This document shows, piece by piece, positions 46,164 through 57,901 of a stretch of 64,000 bases of DNA. The position numbers and the translations under genes were made by a program. Numbering within the stretch: position 1 is the stretch's first letter; the number at the start of each line of letters is the position of its first letter. The stretch covers positions 930,001-994,000 of the forward strand of contig NZ_VUOE01000001.1 in NCBI RefSeq assembly GCF_008386635.1, in the 5' to 3' direction. The notes under the pieces were generated by a model. That model searched no databases, was not told the origin of the DNA, and was given only the letters and a program-made list of their open reading frames with translations. The DNA comes from Maribacter flavus. GTDB lineage: Bacteria; Bacteroidota; Bacteroidia; Flavobacteriales; Flavobacteriaceae.

Positions 46164-46673
46164 AATTAAGTGGTTAAAGTTTGTTGCAATCAATAGTAAT
46201 GTTAATCAAGTTTAATTGTCACCAATAAACTGAAACCAAATGTATTCCAAAGGGGAAAGAAATATTAAAACAGATGATGCGCTTTCTTGAAATATTGTTG
46301 CACCCAACTGATTATATTGTTAATTATTCAAACAACACCCATTTATCAAGGTATAATTTTAACAGTACTTCATCTTATTGCCCCAAATAATGCAAATTAC
46401 TTAGGAATGATTAGATCCCATAAAACTAGATAATACTCAATGAATTAAAATTTTACACCTCTTATTTTACGTTGGAATGGACCGAATAACTGTTAATAAA
46501 CGATGTTATGAGGCTGTTTTGAAGTTTAGGTTTGATTCTCGCTGATAAAAACTATAAATAAAATGTCTTCAAAATGTACAATCGCCATCGAATTCCAAAA
46601 ATATAGGGACACAATGCATTTTTTATAAGAATAATTTAGAGCATGTTTAAAATTGTACGATTGATTTTATCAC
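46164..46673. other. intergenic region upstream of susC, about 510 bases
   Basis: AT-rich, without open frames or an RNA gene. It contains the susC promoter candidate at 46237-46244. On the left side the mutarotase gene ends; no clear terminator for it was seen. Unlike the first susC leader, there is no strong hairpin with a T-run here. Confidence 0.5.
46237..46244 (-). promoter_or_regulatory. candidate -7 promoter element for xylan susC operon
   Basis: On the minus strand it reads TACATTTG, an exact TAnnTTTG match. No good -33 TTTG stands 19-21 bases upstream, which fits an activator-dependent promoter driven by the hybrid sensor. Confidence 0.45.
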
Positions 46674-47024
46674 TTATCGAGATAGCTTGAATATACATTC
46701 GGTTGGTATCCATTTTTCCCCATCCCGTGCAGACGGTAAGGCCTGTTGGAACGTCCACATCAATTGTTCCCATTCCTGAACTTTGGCATTTTCCTTGTCA
46801 ATTTTTTGTTTCCGTTCAAAGGAAAAGCTTTCGTCCACTTCCATAATCATAAAAAGCCTATTCTCGACCAAATAAATTTCCATATCCAAAATACCGGCAT
46901 CTTTAATACTTTCAGTAACCTCTGGCCAAACATTTCCAGCTTCATGATATTCCCTATATTTCTTTATTAAATCAGGCTCATTTACCAAATCACAGGCAAA
47001 ACAATAGCGTTTGGTTGGTTTCAT
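46674..47024 (-). CDS. L-rhamnose/L-fucose-mutarotase-like protein
   Basis: A 116-residue cytoplasmic protein of the RhaM/DUF718 family: CFACDLVNEPDLIKKYREYHE, NVWPEVTESIKDAGILDMEIYLVENRLFMIMEVDE and EWEQLMWTFQQALP are the family landmarks. Members speed the exchange between alpha and beta forms of L-rhamnose or L-fucose. It overlaps the transporter gene by four bases (ATGA), so translation is coupled, and it is the last gene of the sugar-oxidation unit. In this setting it probably prepares the L-sugar for the dehydrogenase. L-fucose or L-galactose is a better fit than rhamnose, as no rhamnose genes are present. Confidence 0.85.
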   Translation of the reverse strand: MKPTKRYCFACDLVNEPDLIKKYREYHEAGNVWPEVTESIKDAGILDMEIYLVENRLFMIMEVDESFSFERKQKIDKENAKVQEWEQLMWTFQQALPSARDGEKWIPTECIFKLSR

Positions 47025-48346
47025 AATGTAGGATTATATTTTGTATACACATTGCGTCCATAGATTCCAACAAGAATAAAGCATAACAATGGTAGAACAA
47101 ATGAGAAATTCACTTCAGGTACTCCGAAAATCGATATATCCGTGTAACCGGTTCCCCCCAAATCCAAAATCAATCCTTGTAAGGTGGGCATCAACGCACC
47201 GCCAACGATGGCCATTACCAAAAAGGCAGCCCCAAATTTGGAATCATCTCCCTGCCCTTCTAATGCAATACCATAGATTGTTGGGAACATAATGGACATA
47301 AAAAAGGAAATGCCTACCAAAGCGATCAATCCTACCATACCCGAAACAAAAATGGTTATCAATGTAAAAATGGATGCTCCTATGGCGAATATAAACAGTA
47401 GCTTTCCGGAACTTATTATCCTGAGTAGTGCGGTTCCCACCCATCTACCAGTCAAAAATATGACCAACGCCGCAATTCCAAAATTTACCGCCTTCTCATT
47501 GGTAATACCAAAGGATTCCGCATATTGATAAAGGTAGGTCCAACACATAATCTGTGCCCCTACATAGAAAGCCTGTGCCACTACACCCCCTACAAATTTT
47601 TTGGACTTAAAAAGTCTTTTTATGGATTCCGATACAACCACTTTGCCTTCCTGTCTTTCGTTACGTGGCATTTTGATCAATGCAATGACCACAAAAAATG
47701 CAATGACCACAAGACCCAAGATTACATATGGATTACGAATTACTGCCAGGTCCGATGTCCTTACCAATTCCTTAGCTGTTTCTGACAAAGTTCCATAAAC
47801 AGGCGCTCCGTTAGGCAAAAGGTCATCTGATTGCAATGACGCCAGAATGAATTTTTGTGCTACCAAAAGACCTAGCAGTGCTCCAATTGGATTAAAGGCC
47901 TGGGCCAAATTAAGGCGTCTTGTAGCAGTTTCTTCGGAGCCCATTGAAAGAATATAAGGGTTTGCTGTAGTTTCCAAAAATGCCAATCCAAATGTCAGAA
48001 TATACAAGGCCGCCAAAAAAAACCCAAATTCCTCATAGGCCGCTGCCGGATAGAAAAGAAGGGCTCCTACGGCATACAAGGCAAGGCCCAGCAAAATACC
48101 TTTCTTATAGGAATATCGGTTAACGAATATCGCGGCAGGTAGGGCCATGGTAAAATATCCACCGTAAAATGCCAATTGAACCAAAGAGGCTTGGAAATTA
48201 TCCAGTTCCAACACTTTTTTAAATGCGGAAACCATTGGATTGGTTATATCATTTGCAAAACCCCAAAGGGCGAAAAGGGAAGTAATAAGTATAAAGGGAA
48301 CTAATACCGATTTTTTAAGTAATGGTGTTGGGGTCTGATTTGCCAT
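47021..48346 (-). CDS. FucP-like sugar:proton symporter (MFS)
   Basis: A 441-residue carrier from the ATG at 48346; the longer frame to 48403 would overlap the neighbouring dehydrogenase and has no family similarity. It has about twelve hydrophobic helices. The first helix carries LFALWGFANDITNPMVSAF and the fourth FLETTANPYILSMG, which match the conserved Asp and Glu regions of L-fucose permease FucP. It imports a monosaccharide with protons, here probably L-fucose or L-galactose released by the GH95 enzyme. It shares an ATGA overlap with the mutarotase gene. Confidence 0.92.
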   Translation of the reverse strand: MANQTPTPLLKKSVLVPFILITSLFALWGFANDITNPMVSAFKKVLELDNFQASLVQLAFYGGYFTMALPAAIFVNRYSYKKGILLGLALYAVGALLFYPAAAYEEFGFFLAALYILTFGLAFLETTANPYILSMGSEETATRRLNLAQAFNPIGALLGLLVAQKFILASLQSDDLLPNGAPVYGTLSETAKELVRTSDLAVIRNPYVILGLVVIAFFVVIALIKMPRNERQEGKVVVSESIKRLFKSKKFVGGVVAQAFYVGAQIMCWTYLYQYAESFGITNEKAVNFGIAALVIFLTGRWVGTALLRIISSGKLLFIFAIGASIFTLITIFVSGMVGLIALVGISFFMSIMFPTIYGIALEGQGDDSKFGAAFLVMAIVGGALMPTLQGLILDLGGTGYTDISIFGVPEVNFSFVLPLLCFILVGIYGRNVYTKYNPTL

Positions 48347-48365
48347 GATTTTAGGTTGGGTTGGT

Positions 48366-49160
48366 TTATTTTGTGGATAACAAAGCTCTATCCAAATGTA
48401 CATATCCCCCGTCTACAAAAACGAACTGACCTGTAGTATGGGAGGATCTTTCCGATATTAAAAAAAGAACGGTATCGGCTATTTCAGACGGTAACGTCAT
48501 TCTTGAATCCAAGGGAATCCTGTTTTTTATCTCCTCTAATTTCTGTTTTCCGTTCTCCAAACTATTTATCCAAGTCTCATACGCGGGTGTATAGCTTTCG
48601 GCAATCATCAACGCATTGGAACGTATGCCAAATTTTATCAAATCCACTGCCCACTCCCTGGTAAGCCCTAAAACCCCACCCTTAGCGGCCGCATAACCAG
48701 AAGTACCTCCCTGCCCGGTAAGGGCTACCTTGGACCCAATGTTCAATATATTTCCTTTACTTTTTTTCAATAGGGGTAACGCAAATTTGACCGTTGCAAA
48801 GTAGCTGATAAGATTCAGTTTTAAAGAGGCTACAAAATCCTCAATGGATTTGTCCAAGGAGGCCCCATCATTTACGCCCACATTATTTATGACCACATCA
48901 ATACGACCATATTTTTCTGAAACTTTATCTATCGCATTTTTGATTTGGTCTACATCGGTCATGTCCGTTTGAATAAAAAGGGCATCCAACCCGGTTTGCC
49001 CTAACTGCTTTTCGTACTCAATCCCCCTTATGTTTCTATCGATAAGTACCGGTATGGCACCTTCCGCTGCCAAGGCAAATGTTATTGCATGTCCAATGCT
49101 GCCTTCCATCCCCGCTGAACCCGTTACTACAACGATTTTGCCTCTAAGATTTAAATCCAT
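48366..49160 (-). CDS. SDR dehydrogenase, probable L-fucose/L-galactose dehydrogenase
   Basis: A 264-residue classical short-chain dehydrogenase. The NAD(P) motif is TGSAGMEGSIG near the N-terminus, NNVGVN follows, and the active site YAAAK with a preceding Ser (NIGSK) is present. In the operon it lies before a lactonase and a zinc dehydrogenase and next to the FucP-like carrier, so it most likely oxidises the anomeric carbon of an L-sugar to the lactone. L-fucose dehydrogenases of this family also use L-galactose, which cannot be told apart here. The gap to the lactonase gene is six bases. Confidence 0.87.
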   Translation of the reverse strand: MDLNLRGKIVVVTGSAGMEGSIGHAITFALAAEGAIPVLIDRNIRGIEYEKQLGQTGLDALFIQTDMTDVDQIKNAIDKVSEKYGRIDVVINNVGVNDGASLDKSIEDFVASLKLNLISYFATVKFALPLLKKSKGNILNIGSKVALTGQGGTSGYAAAKGGVLGLTREWAVDLIKFGIRSNALMIAESYTPAYETWINSLENGKQKLEEIKNRIPLDSRMTLPSEIADTVLFLISERSSHTTGQFVFVDGGYVHLDRALLSTK

Positions 49161-49166
49161 GCTGCT

Positions 49167-50000
49167 TCAATTTTTTAGGTTATATATTCTCCCTGCATTA
49201 TTATGATAGAAATCCTGTTGCTCATTTTCGGAAAGTTCATTGGCAAATTCTTTGGCCAATTCCAGGACTTTGCCATAATTTCCGGCTACAAGGCAAACGG
49301 GCCAATCAGAACCATAAAGTATACGCTTGGTACCAAAGGACTCCAGAGCCACTTCCAAATAGGGCAGCAAATCCGGAACCGTCCAATTCTTATAATCGGC
49401 CTCCGTAATTACACCCGATATTTTACAGTGTACATTTTCAACATTCCCTAGTTCCTTCATGAGTAATTTCCATGCTTGGATATATCCGGATTTAATATAA
49501 GGTTTGCCCATATGGTCAAGTACAAAAGTTATGTGGGGAAAAAGCCTCACGAATTCCAATACGGAAGGTAATTGATGCGGAAAGACCAAAATTTCATAGA
49601 TCAGGCCGCGATTCTGCAGCTCTCCAATACCCTCCAGGAATTCTTTCCTTAAAAGAAATAATGGGTCTATTTCGGCCTGTACTACATGTCTATACCCCTT
49701 GACAATGGGGAATTGCCCATAAATGTCCAAATCATGCTGAAGACGTTCACTTCGCAAATCGACCCAACCTATGATGCCTTTTATAAAATCGTGCTTACTG
49801 GCCAAGTCCAGGAGAAAATCGTTTTCCTTAAGGGTTTGGTCCGCCTGTACGGCAATACAACCACCCACCTTGTTTTCATTATAAATGGGCTCCAAATCCA
49901 TCGGTAAAAAATCCCTTCGGATGTTGGCCATATTATCATCGATCCAGGCATGTTTTTCCTTTTCAAAAATCCAGAAATGCTGATGTGAGTCAATAATCAT
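49167..50000 (-). CDS. amidohydrolase-family L-sugar lactonase (COG3618)
   Basis: A 277-residue cytoplasmic barrel from the ATG at 50000 (MIIDSHQHFW), which is the normal start of this family; the longer frame (to 50087) overlaps the dehydrogenase gene. Metal-binding HQHFW, RHVVQAE, the phrase FVLDHMGKP and GSDWPVCL are the COG3618 signatures. Studied members open L-fucono-1,5-lactone, L-rhamnono- or L-galactono-lactone. It would hydrolyse the lactone made by the SDR. It lies between the SDR and the zinc dehydrogenase, with gaps of 6 and 13 bases. Confidence 0.88.
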   Translation of the reverse strand: MIIDSHQHFWIFEKEKHAWIDDNMANIRRDFLPMDLEPIYNENKVGGCIAVQADQTLKENDFLLDLASKHDFIKGIIGWVDLRSERLQHDLDIYGQFPIVKGYRHVVQAEIDPLFLLRKEFLEGIGELQNRGLIYEILVFPHQLPSVLEFVRLFPHITFVLDHMGKPYIKSGYIQAWKLLMKELGNVENVHCKISGVITEADYKNWTVPDLLPYLEVALESFGTKRILYGSDWPVCLVAGNYGKVLELAKEFANELSENEQQDFYHNNAGRIYNLKN

Positions 50001-50013
50001 AAAAACGAACTTT

Positions 50014-51030
50014 TCATTTCCAATCAAAAGTAACCATGGCCTTGACCACATTTGTTTCTGGTAATAACCAAGAGTCGAAATGTTCAATCATTTCAGAATA
50101 ATGAACCTTATGCGTTATAAACGAATCTGTTGGGAAATCCTTGATATGATCGATTACGAACTGAAAATCTTCCAAAGTAGCATTTCTACTGCACATCAAA
50201 GTCGTTTCCTTGGCATGTATCTGGGGGTGCACATAGGTAAGTTCTCCTTTGGAAAGGCCTACCAAAACAAATCTGCCACCGTGTGACATATAGGATACAC
50301 CTGTTTCCAAAGCATGTTTGTTTCCAGTAGCGTCAAATACAGCGGTAGCCAAGTCACCATTGGTAATTTCAGCTATCTTTTCAAGGGGGCTCTCCCTAAC
50401 GTCCAAAACATGGGAAACCCCTATTTGATTGGCAGCGTAATTCAATCGGTCCTTATTCATATCCAAGGCAATAACCTTGGCACCCTTAATTTGGGCCAAC
50501 TTCATGAGGCCGATACCTATAGGTCCACAACCAATTACTACGATTGTTTCGCCTTTATGAATAGCTGCCCTTCTTAGGGCATGTGCCCCAATAGCCAAAG
50601 GCTCTATGATGGCCATTTCCTCGAGGGAAAGATTATTTGCGGGAATAAGCAGATTTTTAGACAGGCTTATAATTTGTTGCATCCCCCCATCCACATGTAC
50701 GCCTAAAACATTGATTTGGGTGCAGCAATTTGTTTTTCCATTTCTGCAGGCCACACAGGTGCCGCAACTTACATAAGGCATGACGATTACTTGATCGCCA
50801 ATTCTGAAATCATCTTCATCTTGGGCAATATCCAATATCTCCCCGGCGAGTTCATGACCCAGTATTCTTGGGTATTTGAAAAAAGCTTGATTTCCACCAT
50901 AGGCATGTAAATCCGTTCCACAAATACCTACACGATGTATTTTGACCAGTACTTCCCCGGTCCTTCTAACCGGTCGTTCTTTTTCCTTCAATTCAAAACG
51001 GCCAGGTTCCTGGCAAATGATATATTTCAT
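50014..51030 (-). CDS. zinc-dependent sugar-acid dehydrogenase
   Basis: A 338-residue medium-chain dehydrogenase. Catalytic zinc ligands are in VGICGTDLHAYG and GHELAGEI, the structural zinc Cys residues in CGTCVACRNGKTNCC, and the NAD motif is VIGCGPIGIGLMKLAQ with Asp in IALDMNKDR, favouring NAD. It is the first gene of the sugar-oxidation unit. By position it probably oxidises the sugar acid: L-galactonate to D-tagaturonate (as in LgoD/YjjN-like enzymes) or 2-keto-3-deoxy-L-fuconate. A promoter region of 211 bases separates it from the divergent GH95 gene, so the two operons are likely co-regulated. Confidence 0.88.
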   Translation of the reverse strand: MKYIICQEPGRFELKEKERPVRRTGEVLVKIHRVGICGTDLHAYGGNQAFFKYPRILGHELAGEILDIAQDEDDFRIGDQVIVMPYVSCGTCVACRNGKTNCCTQINVLGVHVDGGMQQIISLSKNLLIPANNLSLEEMAIIEPLAIGAHALRRAAIHKGETIVVIGCGPIGIGLMKLAQIKGAKVIALDMNKDRLNYAANQIGVSHVLDVRESPLEKIAEITNGDLATAVFDATGNKHALETGVSYMSHGGRFVLVGLSKGELTYVHPQIHAKETTLMCSRNATLEDFQFVIDHIKDFPTDSFITHKVHYSEMIEHFDSWLLPETNVVKAMVTFDWK

Positions 51031-51241
51031 GGTGCTGCGTCACTTATCTTAAACCAAAAAAATTAATAATTCGGTTCACAAATGTTATAAGTCTCAAAAT
51101 AACGGAAGTTATTCTAACAATTTATTGGTTTTTTTTAGATTCCTTCACAATTATTCAAAAAATACTTTTTAAAAATAAAATTTAAATCGGCTTTATGTGT
51201 ATATTGAACACTTAAATTTAAACCTTCATTTTATAAGTTAG

Positions 51242-53713
<2,472 letters not shown>

Positions 53714-53715
53714 GC

Positions 53716-55281
53716 ATGATCCGATTTTTCACCCATACTATTTTGCTCGTTTTACTGATGCTTCAGTTTTCCGCTCATGCCCAAAAGCAAAACGCACAGA
53801 ACCCCATTTTGTTTGCGGATGTTCCGGATGCATCCATGGTGCGTGTAGAAGACACATACTATATGAGCAGTACCACCATGCATTTGAGTCCCGGGGTTCC
53901 TATCATGAAATCCAAAGACTTGGTCAATTGGGAATTGGTGAACTATGCCTATGACCGACTCGGGGAGGTGGATGCCATAAATATGGAAAACGGTAAAAAT
54001 GCCTACGGCAGGGGTTCTTGGGCCAGTTGTATACGCTACCATAATGGAACATTTTATGTCTTCACGTTTGCAGCCACCACCGGAAAAACCTACGTCTTTT
54101 CTACCAAGGATATAGAAAATGGTCCATGGAACGAAACCTCATTTGAACCTTCCTATCACGACTTGACGGTCCATTTTGACGATGATGGCAAAGTATACAT
54201 GATTTGGGGTGCCGGGAAATTGATGATCGCCGAACTTGAAAGCGATTTGTCCGGCGTAAAAAAAGGAACGGAAAGGGTCTTGATTGAAAACGCCAGTGCC
54301 CCGGCCGGTGACAATATCATGTTGGGTGCGGAGGGTTCACAACTCTTTAAAATCAATGGAAAATACTATCTCTTCAACATTACTTGGCCAAGAGGTGGCA
54401 TGCGCACCGTATTAATTCATCGAGCGGACAACATCAACGGTCCTTGGGAAGGCAGACTTGCGCTCCAGGACAAAGGAGTTGCCCAAGGCGGCCTCATAGA
54501 TACCCCGGATGGGAAATGGTTTTCTTATCTCTTTAGGGATTATGGCTCCGTGGGTAGAATTCCATATATAGTTCCGGTCAAATGGGAAGATGGTTGGCCC
54601 ATACTTGGCATAGATGGAAAAGTACCTAATACCTTGGATTTACCTCCAAGCGAAGGATTGATTCCGAATATCGTGGCTTCGGATGAGTTCAAGCGTAAAA
54701 AAAATGATGTAATACTTCCATTGGTTTGGCAATGGAACCATAATCCTGTGGACAGTTTATGGTCGCTTTCAAACCGTAAAGGTTTTTTACGATTGACCAC
54801 AGGGCGAACGGACGAAACATTGGTGGATACCAGAAATACGCTTACACAACGAACGATAGGTCCCGTTTGTCAGGGTGTTACTTCCATAGACGTTTCCAAT
54901 ATGAAGGAGGGTGATAATGCCGGATTGGTGCTTCTCCAAAAAAACTACGGTTGGGTCGGTGCAACCCAAGTAAAGGGCAAAAAGAAAATTGTCATGGTTT
55001 TGGGTAACGATGAAGGTGAAAAGATTGTAGAGGAGCTTCCTCTCGACCAGAATACACTCTATCTAAAAGCAAGCTGCGATTTTACCGATAAAAAGGATGT
55101 GGCTTGGTTCTATTATAGTTTGGATAACAAAAATTGGAAGAGAATAGGGTCGGAATTAAAAATGTCCTACACCCTACCCCACTTTATGGGATACCGTTTT
55201 GGGCTCTTCAATTATGCCACTTCCCAAACCGGAGGCTTGGTGGATTTCGACTATTTCCGGATTAAGAATGAACTGGATTAA
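53716..55281 (+). CDS. GH43 arabinofuranosidase/xylosidase with C-terminal beta-sandwich
   Basis: A 521-residue secreted enzyme with a signal peptide ending AHAQ (about residue 23). The five-bladed propeller (about 33-310) has the base in FADVPDASMVRVEDTYYMSS, a second Asp in YHDLTVHFDDDGK and the acid in GAEGSQLFKINGKYYLFN. A concanavalin-like sandwich domain follows (about 325-521), as in GH43 subfamily 12-type enzymes. It probably removes arabinose or xylose side groups from xylan oligosaccharides. The gene starts two bases after the GH95 stop codon, so translation is coupled. Confidence 0.9.
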   Translation: MIRFFTHTILLVLLMLQFSAHAQKQNAQNPILFADVPDASMVRVEDTYYMSSTTMHLSPGVPIMKSKDLVNWELVNYAYDRLGEVDAINMENGKNAYGRGSWASCIRYHNGTFYVFTFAATTGKTYVFSTKDIENGPWNETSFEPSYHDLTVHFDDDGKVYMIWGAGKLMIAELESDLSGVKKGTERVLIENASAPAGDNIMLGAEGSQLFKINGKYYLFNITWPRGGMRTVLIHRADNINGPWEGRLALQDKGVAQGGLIDTPDGKWFSYLFRDYGSVGRIPYIVPVKWEDGWPILGIDGKVPNTLDLPPSEGLIPNIVASDEFKRKKNDVILPLVWQWNHNPVDSLWSLSNRKGFLRLTTGRTDETLVDTRNTLTQRTIGPVCQGVTSIDVSNMKEGDNAGLVLLQKNYGWVGATQVKGKKKIVMVLGNDEGEKIVEELPLDQNTLYLKASCDFTDKKDVAWFYYSLDNKNWKRIGSELKMSYTLPHFMGYRFGLFNYATSQTGGLVDFDYFRIKNELD

Positions 55282-55292
55282 AAAACACTACT

Positions 55293-56495
55293 ATGAATTT
55301 TAAGAATTTTTATTTACAAATTTTCACCTCGGCTCTGCTGCAAACTGTAGCCCTTGGCTTTGGTCAGCAAGCGAATGTCAACTTGGACTATAACCCACAG
55401 AAAGATACGGAAGGGTTGATTCCTTTTAGTGCAGCGGTAAATTCTCCCGAAGTTCATGATGACCGCACCGTTACTTTTCGGGTAAAGGCTCCCCACGCAA
55501 AAAATGTGGAATTGAACCCTGGTGCCATCAACACTGCTTTGGGCAAGGGAAGAGAGCCCATCCCCTTTACCCAAGGCGATGATGGGGTCTGGTCATTGAC
55601 TATTGGCCCACTTCCGGTAGATATGTATTCGTATCATTTTAGGATAGATGGTGCGCAAATTGCAGATCCCAATAATACCCAGGCCGCTTTTACAGCCATG
55701 CCACCATACAGTACTTTGGTGGTGCATGGTGACGAACCTTCGTATTATGATGCGAAAAATGTTCCCCATGGAAATGTTACGCGTCATGTTTATCATTCGG
55801 ATGTCACCAATGGCGAACGGGAATTGTATGTGTACACGCCTCCCGGTTATGACTCTAGTAAAGAATATCCAGTACTCTATCTGGTAGGAGGTAGTGGCGA
55901 ACTACCATCCAATTGGATTTATGATGGAAGGGCAAATTTTATTATGGACAACCTTTTGGCAGAAGGCAAGGCAAAGCCAATGATTATTGCCATTCCCAAC
56001 AATCAGGTCATCCACAGAAACCATCCTGAGCATGCACAACTGACTTTTGATATTTTTGAAAAGGAGCTACGAAACCATGTGATTCCAATAGTAGATAGAA
56101 ATTACAGTACGATAGAATCTCCTCAAGGAAGAGCCATTTCCGGATTATCCATGGGAGGCCGTCACAGTATGTTCATCGGTTTTAGGTCGCTCGATCTTTT
56201 TGCGAACTTTGGAATTCTCAGTGCTGGAGATACCGATGCGGAAACTTCTTTGAAAGATTTCTTAAATGATCCAAACGTCAATGACAAGGTCGATTATCTT
56301 TTCGTAGGTCAAGGAACCAAGGAAGCGGAAGGTTTTTTCAATGCTAGGGTCCAAGGCCTCGTCGATGCCTTAAAAAACCACAACATAGAACACGACTACT
56401 ATGTGGGCGGCAAGGGTGGACATGACTGGTCTACTTGGCGGCACCTCTTATATTATAGGTTTCTGCCCAACCTTTGGAAAGACCTTGATAACTGA
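55293..56495 (+). CDS. CE1-type esterase with N-terminal immunoglobulin-like domain
   Basis: A 400-residue secreted esterase. After a signal peptide (about 1-24) there is an E-set/CBM48-like domain (VTFRVKAPHAKNVELNP through DMYSYHFRIDGAQIADP, about 45-130). The alpha/beta hydrolase part has [21 protein letters not shown], the nucleophile Ser286 in GLSMGG and the catalytic His377 in GGHDWSTWR. It resembles feruloyl and acetyl-xylan esterases of family CE1. Its domain order and wording also match the third part of the protein at 60633, so the two are related by duplication. It lies 11 bases behind GH43. Confidence 0.9.
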   Translation: MNFKNFYLQIFTSALLQTVALGFGQQANVNLDYNPQKDTEGLIPFSAAVNSPEVHDDRTVTFRVKAPHAKNVELNPGAINTALGKGREPIPFTQGDDGVWSLTIGPLPVDMYSYHFRIDGAQIADPNNTQAAFTAMPPYSTLVVHGDEPSYYDAKNVPHGNVTRHVYHSDVTNGERELYVYTPPGYDSSKEYPVLYLVGGSGELPSNWIYDGRANFIMDNLLAEGKAKPMIIAIPNNQVIHRNHPEHAQLTFDIFEKELRNHVIPIVDRNYSTIESPQGRAISGLSMGGRHSMFIGFRSLDLFANFGILSAGDTDAETSLKDFLNDPNVNDKVDYLFVGQGTKEAEGFFNARVQGLVDALKNHNIEHDYYVGGKGGHDWSTWRHLLYYRFLPNLWKDLDN

Positions 56496-56512
56496 ACAAA
56501 AATCCTTCCAAC

Positions 56513-57871
56513 TTGAAAAAAATACTATACTTCTTTATTTTCTTAAGTACTATCCTAGTAGGTGCCCAGAATAGTGATTTGTCAAGGGATAGTATCGCCA
56601 AGTATACCCGACAAGATTTTGCACAAATGAAGGAGCAATTGGGGATTACGATTCCCAATCGTCCAGGACCATCAGGAAATCCCACTGACCCCAATGCCGC
56701 TAATACGGATGAGAACAAAGTTGGTTTCTATTCCCTACCCGACCCTTTAGTTACTTCAAACGGAACTCCAGTAGCAACAGAAAAAGCTTGGTGGAATATT
56801 AGAAGACCAGAAATAGTAGCACAGTTTGAAGAGGAGATGTACGGTCATGTCCCGGAAAACATCCCCGATATAAGCTGGACCGTCGTGTCGGAAAAAGACA
56901 CTACCGCCGGTCCGTATCCGGTAACGGAAACGCTGCTCATAGGCAAGGTGGACAATTCCAACCATCCCAATATCGAAGTTAATATTGAGTTGCTGATAGG
57001 GCTTCCCAAAAACATTGAAAAGGCGGTGCCTTTGGTCACCCGTTTTGGCTTTATTACTTGGCCTTTTGGTCCACCTCCCGCAGAACCCAACAGTTATTTC
57101 ATGTCCTCTTATGAACCCTTATGGAAACAACAACTGATCTCACAAGACTGGGGCTATGCCATTTTGGTACCTTCAACTATTCAGGCGGATAATGGGGCGG
57201 GATTAACCTCAGGGATTATAGGTCTCGTCAATAAAGGAGAGCATAGAAGCCCGGAAGATTGGGGTGTACTCCGTGCTTGGGCCTGGGGAGCTGGAAGAGC
57301 CATGGACTATTATGAAACTAATCCAAAAATCGACGCCTCAAAAATCGGTATTGAAGGAACATCGCGCTATGGTAAGGCGGCCTTGGTCACCATGGCCTTT
57401 GACCCACGGTTTTCTTTGGGCTTTATTGGTAGCTCTGGAGCTGGAGGAGCTTCCCTATTACGAAGGAATTTTGGTGAGATGGTAGAAAATTTGGCTTCTA
57501 GCGGCGAGTACCACTGGTTTGCAGGTAATTTCATTAAATATGCGAGCACCCTCACGGTAAATGACTTGCCTGTTGATGCCCATGAACTCATTGCGCTATG
57601 TGCGCCAAGACCCGTCTTTATTAGCGTAGGTTCGCCGCTCATCGAAGGGAATTGGGTAGATGGCAAGGGCATGTTCCTTGCAGGACTTCATGCTTCCCCG
57701 GTATATACCTTGCTCGGCAAAAAAGGGATGGAAAGTGAGGAATATCCTGTAATTGGACAAGCCTTGACTTCTGGAGAAGTTGCTTTTAGGCAACATGCGG
57801 GTGGGCATAGCACAGGGCCCAACTGGAGTACTTGGATTGCGTGGGCACATAAATACTGGACAGATAAATAA
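56513..57871 (+). CDS. CE15 4-O-methylglucuronoyl esterase
   Basis: A 452-residue secreted alpha/beta hydrolase with a signal peptide ending VGAQ (about 19). The serine motif GTSRYGK with nucleophile Ser284 is the CE15 GxSRxGK signature, and GGHSTGPNW carries the probable catalytic His432. The stretch WGVLRAWAWGAGRAMDYYE before it is also typical. Such enzymes cut ester bonds between glucuronic acid of xylan and lignin alcohols, or methyl glucuronate. The start codon appears to be TTG (56513-56515), since no ATG lies nearby and the signal peptide follows at once. It is 17 bases behind the CE1 gene. Confidence 0.9.
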   Translation: MKKILYFFIFLSTILVGAQNSDLSRDSIAKYTRQDFAQMKEQLGITIPNRPGPSGNPTDPNAANTDENKVGFYSLPDPLVTSNGTPVATEKAWWNIRRPEIVAQFEEEMYGHVPENIPDISWTVVSEKDTTAGPYPVTETLLIGKVDNSNHPNIEVNIELLIGLPKNIEKAVPLVTRFGFITWPFGPPPAEPNSYFMSSYEPLWKQQLISQDWGYAILVPSTIQADNGAGLTSGIIGLVNKGEHRSPEDWGVLRAWAWGAGRAMDYYETNPKIDASKIGIEGTSRYGKAALVTMAFDPRFSLGFIGSSGAGGASLLRRNFGEMVENLASSGEYHWFAGNFIKYASTLTVNDLPVDAHELIALCAPRPVFISVGSPLIEGNWVDGKGMFLAGLHASPVYTLLGKKGMESEEYPVIGQALTSGEVAFRQHAGGHSTGPNWSTWIAWAHKYWTDK

Positions 57872-57901
57872 GAATTAATACAACTTTTGAATACTTTAAA
57901 A

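Noticed and set aside
49998-50087. N-terminal extension of the lactonase to 50087
   Set aside because: It overlaps the zinc dehydrogenase gene by more than 70 bases, and the family begins at the MIIDSHQHFW methionine.
46674-51030. An L-rhamnose degradation operon, suggested by the mutarotase name
   Set aside because: No rhamnose isomerase, kinase, aldolase or alpha-L-rhamnosidase is present; the carrier is FucP-like and the linked GH is GH95.
57887-57901. TTG at 57887 as the start of the second GH43 gene
   Set aside because: An ATG at 57902 directly precedes the lysine/arginine-rich start of the signal sequence; the extension has no support.
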